A DNA stretch of 9,231 nt, taken from Dehalococcoidales bacterium. GTDB lineage: Bacteria > Chloroflexota > Dehalococcoidia > Dehalococcoidales > UBA2162. The DNA lies in assembly GCA_020343555.1 (NCBI GenBank), contig CP070800.1:1899563-1908793 (forward strand), given 5' to 3'. The notes under the pieces were generated by a model. It was given only the letters and a program-made list of their open reading frames with translations, ran no database searches and was not told the DNA's origin. Made by a program: the position numbers and the translations under genes. Position 1 is the stretch's first letter; each line of letters starts with the position of its first letter. Positions 5,533 to 9,231 of this stretch are shown one piece after another.

Positions 5533-7290
5533 ATGATAAAAAAAGTCGTATGGTTACTTATGAGCTGCTTGATGGTATTAACGTTAATAATATCATCCTG
5601 CGGCGGAGATGAAGTAGAAGCACCGGGAGATGGAGATGGGGACGTGGTTGGCGCCACAGAACCGCAATACGGAGGGACAATAACCACCGCTATGACGGCT
5701 GATTACCGCTCCTGGGATCCGACGTTAGCTCCTGATATTTTCGTCGGGCACATGATGTACACTCATAATGAATATATCCAGGGAGACTGGACAAAAGGTC
5801 CCAATGGATCTGGCGAAACAGATTGGGAGATAGGATTCCTTGGTCGCGTTGACCTGCTGACAGGTGAATTGGCGGAAAGCTGGGAGATGCCGGATAATGA
5901 AACAATCGTTTTACATCTTGTGGAAGGTGTTCACTATCACGATAAGCCACCGGTCAATGGTCGAGAGTTAACCGCTGAAGACGCGGCCTGGAGTATCATG
6001 ATGAGGTTCTTAACTCCGGGAGTCTGGCATAACATAGCTTATCCTCCGGAAACAGGACTGGGACCCACCTCGGCAACAGCGATCGACAAATATACTGTGG
6101 AAGTCAAGGTCCCTACAATTTCCCAGGAGATTATGCTGCTGGAAATTACAGAGAACGGGTACTGTAACGCGCCTGAGATATGGGAAGGCGATGGACCGGG
6201 TGAAGGTGAAGGTATGGCCGAATGGCAGCAGGTTGTCGGAACTGGTCCTTTCGAGATAAACAATTATGTTACCGGCAGCTATGCGGAGTACACCAAGTTC
6301 GATGATTACTGGGAATACGACCCGATGTATCCGCAGAATAAATGGCCCTATCTCGACTCATTCAAGGTAACTATCATCGCGGATATGTCCAGTCAGCTGG
6401 CGGCACTGCGGACCGGGAAAATCGATTTTCTATCCCGTGTTACCTGGGACAGCATCAAAGATATAGATATCACGTCACCCGACATAGAGTATAAAGGTTT
6501 CCCATCCCCCTGGGAAGGCGTTGCAGCGATGAGGATGGACAAGCCTGAACTACCTTATTATGACCTTAAGGTAAGGCAGGCGATGAATATGGCTGTAAAC
6601 CAGGAGGAATTACTGGAAGACTACTATGAGGGTGATGGTGCCATGCTTGGCTATCCCTTCGGACCGACTCCCAGCTACGAACCCTATTTCGTTCCGTTAG
6701 AGGATATGCCTGAGGAAGTCAAGATGCTGTACAGATATGATCCGGAAGGGGCAAAGGAACTGCTGACTGAAGCTGGCTATCCTGAAGGATTCAAGGCTGT
6801 GATTACCTGCACTTCTGCCCAGGCCGATTATCTATCAATTATTAAAGAATATTTAGCTGCAGTGAATATCGATCTGGAACTCCTCGTTGTAGAAGCCAGT
6901 GCATTCAACGGTCTCCGAAGCAACAGGGAGTATGAGATGATATACATGACTGCCGGTATCTGGGCTCCTTTCGAGATGCTCAATACCAAGCAGAGTCAGG
7001 GTATGTGTGTGAGAAACACGCCTGACGCGTACTACGACCAGGTCCAGGAATGTATTGCGTCAAATATCGTATCCAATCCTGATAAGTACATCCAGTGCGT
7101 GAAAGACGCAGCAGTTTACGAGCTTGAATCAGCCTGGGGTATCTGGTCTCCGAGACCGAACCAGTACAATGCCTGGTGGCCCTGGGTGAGAGACTATAAC
7201 GGAATATTCTGGACCGGCTGGGCTGGAGTTTGGGACTGGACTAAGAGTATCTGGCTTGACAAAGACATGAAAACTTCCATGGGATACTAG
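5533..7290 (+). CDS. ABC-transporter substrate-binding lipoprotein, SBP family 5 (copy 1)
   Basis: This 585-residue protein belongs to the DppA/OppA-type extracellular solute-binding family 5. The signal peptide is short: K3-K4, a hydrophobic core, and a lipobox ISSC with lipidation expected at Cys23. An acidic Gly/Pro/Asp linker (24-47) precedes the binding domain at YGGTI. Family features are GELAESWEMPD (111-121), GVHYHDKPP followed by ELTAEDAAWS (132-154), VVGTGPFEINNYVTGS (234-249), KVRQAMNMAVNQEEL (346-360) and YDPEGAKELLTEAGYPEGF (402-420). The C-terminus is Trp-rich and ends in KTSMGY. Family members capture peptides or other small solutes outside the membrane for an ABC importer; the ligand cannot be read here. 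The ATG is preceded by AGGAGG with an 11-nt spacer. No permease or ATPase gene is adjacent. It is paralogous to the next gene and is preceded by the unusual leader. Confidence 0.92.
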   Translation: MIKKVVWLLMSCLMVLTLIISSCGGDEVEAPGDGDGDVVGATEPQYGGTITTAMTADYRSWDPTLAPDIFVGHMMYTHNEYIQGDWTKGPNGSGETDWEIGFLGRVDLLTGELAESWEMPDNETIVLHLVEGVHYHDKPPVNGRELTAEDAAWSIMMRFLTPGVWHNIAYPPETGLGPTSATAIDKYTVEVKVPTISQEIMLLEITENGYCNAPEIWEGDGPGEGEGMAEWQQVVGTGPFEINNYVTGSYAEYTKFDDYWEYDPMYPQNKWPYLDSFKVTIIADMSSQLAALRTGKIDFLSRVTWDSIKDIDITSPDIEYKGFPSPWEGVAAMRMDKPELPYYDLKVRQAMNMAVNQEELLEDYYEGDGAMLGYPFGPTPSYEPYFVPLEDMPEEVKMLYRYDPEGAKELLTEAGYPEGFKAVITCTSAQADYLSIIKEYLAAVNIDLELLVVEASAFNGLRSNREYEMIYMTAGIWAPFEMLNTKQSQGMCVRNTPDAYYDQVQECIASNIVSNPDKYIQCVKDAAVYELESAWGIWSPRPNQYNAWWPWVRDYNGIFWTGWAGVWDWTKSIWLDKDMKTSMGY

Positions 7291-7344
7291 AATTAGCAAC
7301 TAATAATTAAAGGCAGCAGATTAAAGTATTTTCTTTGCTAAGAG

Positions 7345-7352
7345 AGGAGGTG
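7345..7352 (+). promoter_or_regulatory. Shine-Dalgarno fixing a GTG start at 7358
   Basis: AGGAGGTG lies with 7 nt between AGGAGG and the GTG at 7358. An in-frame TTG one codon earlier (7355) is possible but is spaced worse. The GTG aligns exactly with the ATG of the paralogous gene, as both are followed by I-K-K-V. Confidence 0.7.
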
Positions 7353-7357
7353 TTTTG

Positions 7358-9115
7358 GTGATAAAAAAGGTTTTATGGTTACTCGTAAGCTGCTTGATGG
7401 TATTAACACTGATAATATCATCCTGCGGCGGAGATGAAGAAGAAGCACCGGGAGATGGAGATGGAGAGACCCCAGGAGTATCTCCCACCACTCCAAAAGT
7501 TGGTGGCACAATTTACGCTACGGGTGGTGACCTCAGTGTCATAGATCCGACCGGTGCACAGGCAATCCGTGTAGGGCATATGATGTTCACCAGCAGCGAG
7601 CTTATCCAGGGTGACTGGACGAAAGGCCCTCAAGGTTCCGGTGAGACCGCCTGGGACTGGGGATTTCTTGGCGACATTACATTGTTGGCAGGAGAACTGG
7701 CTGAAAGCTGGGAATTCCCGGACGCGGGAACGATTATATATAACATTCGTAAGGGAGTTCACTACCAGGACAGGGCACCGGCAAATGGGCGTGAAGTAAC
7801 AGCCGATGATGTGGTCTGGAATATCAATATGCAGTTTGACTACGAAGGGACCTGGCAGGCTATGTCTTATGCCCCGGGTCATCCGGCACGACCAACTTCT
7901 ATTAAGGCACTCGACGAATATACCGTGGAGGTGAAAGTATCGCCTGATTACCTGGCGATAATGTTCCTGGAAATCGGCGACAACCTCTATACCAATCCTC
8001 CCGAATGCTGGACGGAAGGCGACGGTTGGCAGGACTGGTCCGAGGTGGTCGGTTCGGGACCTTTCATACTGGACGATTACGTCGCTGGCAGTTCGATCGT
8101 ATATAACAAACATCCCAACTACTGGGAGAAGGATCCTCTTAATCCTACTTACCAGCTACCCTATATTGATCAACTAAAGTTGTTGATAATTCCGGATCGT
8201 TCCTCCATTCTTGCTTCTTTCCGAACGGGACAGATAGATATGCTCTGGGGTTTCGGTTCACCGAATTATGATGAAGCCAAGGAACTCCTGGATAGAAATC
8301 CTGATTTTCAATACCACACAAGATTATCTGCAGGTGCTATGCCCGCAGGCAGACAGGACAAACCCGAACTGCCTTTCCATAAACTTGAAGTAAGACAGGC
8401 TATGAATCTTGCCGTCGACCAGCGTACAATACTCGAAGATTATTACGAGGGAGAGGGCGCTCTACTGGTTCATCCGTACCATCCTGTCCCGGGATTCGAA
8501 AAATTCTATACGCCAATGGAAGAAATGCCCGAGGAAGTCCAGATGCTGTTCGACTATGATCCGGACAAAGCCAAACAACTCCTGGCTGAAGCTGGGTATC
8601 CGAACGGTTTTAAGACCAAGATTACCTGCACCGCTGCCCACGCCGACCTTCTGTCCATCATTAAGAATTACCTGATGGACGTGGGAATCGACTTGGAGCT
8701 TGATACTATAGAAGGCGGCGCTTATTTCGGTGTCTGGGCAGCGAGATCCTTCGACGAAATGTTCATGGGACCGATGACCGGTGTCTGGGCTCCTTTCGAG
8801 CAACTTACTACCAAGAAAGGTATGTATTCCAACTTTGCCTACATCGATGATCCCTATTACGTGACAGTAGGAGAAGTCATCGGTAAGGATATGGTCAACA
8901 ATCCGGATAACTACTTCAAGACCATGAAAGAAGAAGGTGTATACGAAATTGCTTCTGCCTGGGCTATCTGGCTTCCAGGTTCCAAGACGTATAATATCTG
9001 GTGGCCATGGATACAGAATTACGAAGGTGTGAGTTGGGCAGGCTGGGCGAATACTAACGACCTGTACAAATACTTCTGGGTCGATGAAGATCTGAAAACC
9101 TCTATGGGTTATTAA
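7358..9115 (+). CDS. ABC-transporter substrate-binding lipoprotein, SBP family 5 (copy 2)
   Basis: Starting from the GTG at 7358 the product is 585 residues, exactly the length of the preceding paralogue. By eye roughly half of the mature residues are shared. The signal peptide (lipobox ISSC, Cys23) and linker are almost the same, with a slightly longer Pro/Thr-containing linker up to VGGTI. Conserved stretches include GELAESWEFPD (112-122), VVGSGPFILDDYVAGS (230-245), NYWEKDP (254-260), EVRQAMNLAVDQ (344-355), YDPDKAKQLLAEAGYPNGF (400-418), WAPFEQL (477-483) and the ending KTSMGY. Residues differ at many positions between the conserved blocks, so the two may bind different ligands. The 67-nt gap has no terminator, which indicates co-transcription with copy 1. 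A strong intrinsic terminator follows, so transport partners must be encoded elsewhere. Confidence 0.92.
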   Translation: MIKKVLWLLVSCLMVLTLIISSCGGDEEEAPGDGDGETPGVSPTTPKVGGTIYATGGDLSVIDPTGAQAIRVGHMMFTSSELIQGDWTKGPQGSGETAWDWGFLGDITLLAGELAESWEFPDAGTIIYNIRKGVHYQDRAPANGREVTADDVVWNINMQFDYEGTWQAMSYAPGHPARPTSIKALDEYTVEVKVSPDYLAIMFLEIGDNLYTNPPECWTEGDGWQDWSEVVGSGPFILDDYVAGSSIVYNKHPNYWEKDPLNPTYQLPYIDQLKLLIIPDRSSILASFRTGQIDMLWGFGSPNYDEAKELLDRNPDFQYHTRLSAGAMPAGRQDKPELPFHKLEVRQAMNLAVDQRTILEDYYEGEGALLVHPYHPVPGFEKFYTPMEEMPEEVQMLFDYDPDKAKQLLAEAGYPNGFKTKITCTAAHADLLSIIKNYLMDVGIDLELDTIEGGAYFGVWAARSFDEMFMGPMTGVWAPFEQLTTKKGMYSNFAYIDDPYYVTVGEVIGKDMVNNPDNYFKTMKEEGVYEIASAWAIWLPGSKTYNIWWPWIQNYEGVSWAGWANTNDLYKYFWVDEDLKTSMGY

Positions 9116-9131
9116 GCCTGAAACAAGGTCA

Positions 9132-9167
9132 AAGAAAGGCGGACAAATGTCCGCCTTTCTTATTTAT
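9132..9167 (+). terminator. Intrinsic terminator after the lipoprotein pair
   Basis: GAAAGGCGGAC (9134-9144) pairs perfectly with GTCCGCCTTTC (9149-9159) around an AAAT loop. Two further A-T pairs extend the stem to 13 bp, and a T-rich tail TTATTTAT follows. It starts 16 bp after the TAA of the second lipoprotein gene and ends that transcription unit. The remaining bases to the window edge show no gene. Confidence 0.9.
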
Positions 9168-9231
9168 AAGTTAAATACTAACCTGGCTGTTATCTGCCTG
9201 CTTGTACCAGTTTTATCATCAGATTACCTAC

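Noticed and set aside
7293..7341. 7-bp inverted repeat TTAGCAA / TTGCTAA between the two lipoprotein genes
   Set aside because: The 35-nt loop and short AT-rich arms make a terminator or switch unlikely.
7418..8113. 231-codon open frame on the minus strand inside the second lipoprotein gene
   Set aside because: It is antisense to a clear family-5 gene and has a low-complexity, Cys/Arg-rich translation with no recognisable motif, so it is a shadow of the real reading frame.

Overview
The window looks like bacterial chromosome of moderate GC. The two large lipoproteins at the right end have a short KK-start signal peptide, the lipobox ISSC, then an acidic Gly/Pro/Asp linker and a W-rich C-terminus ending in SMGY. 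From memory this style is typical of the many family-5 substrate-binding lipoproteins of Chloroflexota, especially Dehalococcoidia; that assignment is an inference of moderate confidence. No rRNA, tRNA, CRISPR array, transposase or phage gene is visible.

Layout. Positions 1-82 may hold the 3' tail of a plus-strand gene that converges on the minus-strand genes. Between them, at 61-120, lies a perfect nested inverted repeat that fits a bidirectional terminator. A minus-strand gene for a pyruvate-kinase-C-terminal-domain-like protein (126-713) follows, with its own good promoter at 746-775. Next comes a tight five-gene minus-strand operon (4708 down to 883): type-B carboxylesterase, AAC(6')-like GNAT acetyltransferase, small cupin, nitrilase-superfamily amidohydrolase and a second GNAT acetyltransferase. 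Gaps in the operon are 13-36 nt, and it is served by a TTGACA-N17-TAAAGT promoter at 4759-4787.

A divergent intergenic region of about 820 bp (4709-5532) separates this operon from two tandem plus-strand genes (5533-7290 and 7358-9115). These encode paralogous 585-residue SBP_bac_5 lipoproteins and end in a strong intrinsic terminator at 9132-9167. No permease or ATPase gene follows before the terminator, so the pair are orphan binding proteins as far as this window shows.

The most unusual part is the long leader ahead of the first binding-protein gene. It has a TTGACA-N17-TACACT promoter butted against a 12-bp tandem repeat. It then has a perfect AGGAGGTGAT Shine-Dalgarno sequence in front of an 11-codon mini-ORF, which overlaps a second 18-codon mini-ORF by ATGA. 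The second ORF stops three bases before the Shine-Dalgarno of the binding-protein gene. Three copies of a GAAACCGG/CCGGTTTC arm can form two mutually exclusive 9-bp hairpins across these mini-ORFs. This resembles a translation-coupled or attenuation-type control leader, but nothing here proves function.

Functionally, one can imagine uptake of an ester- or amide-containing small molecule by the lipoproteins, and its processing by the esterase, amidohydrolase and acetyltransferases. This link rests only on adjacency.
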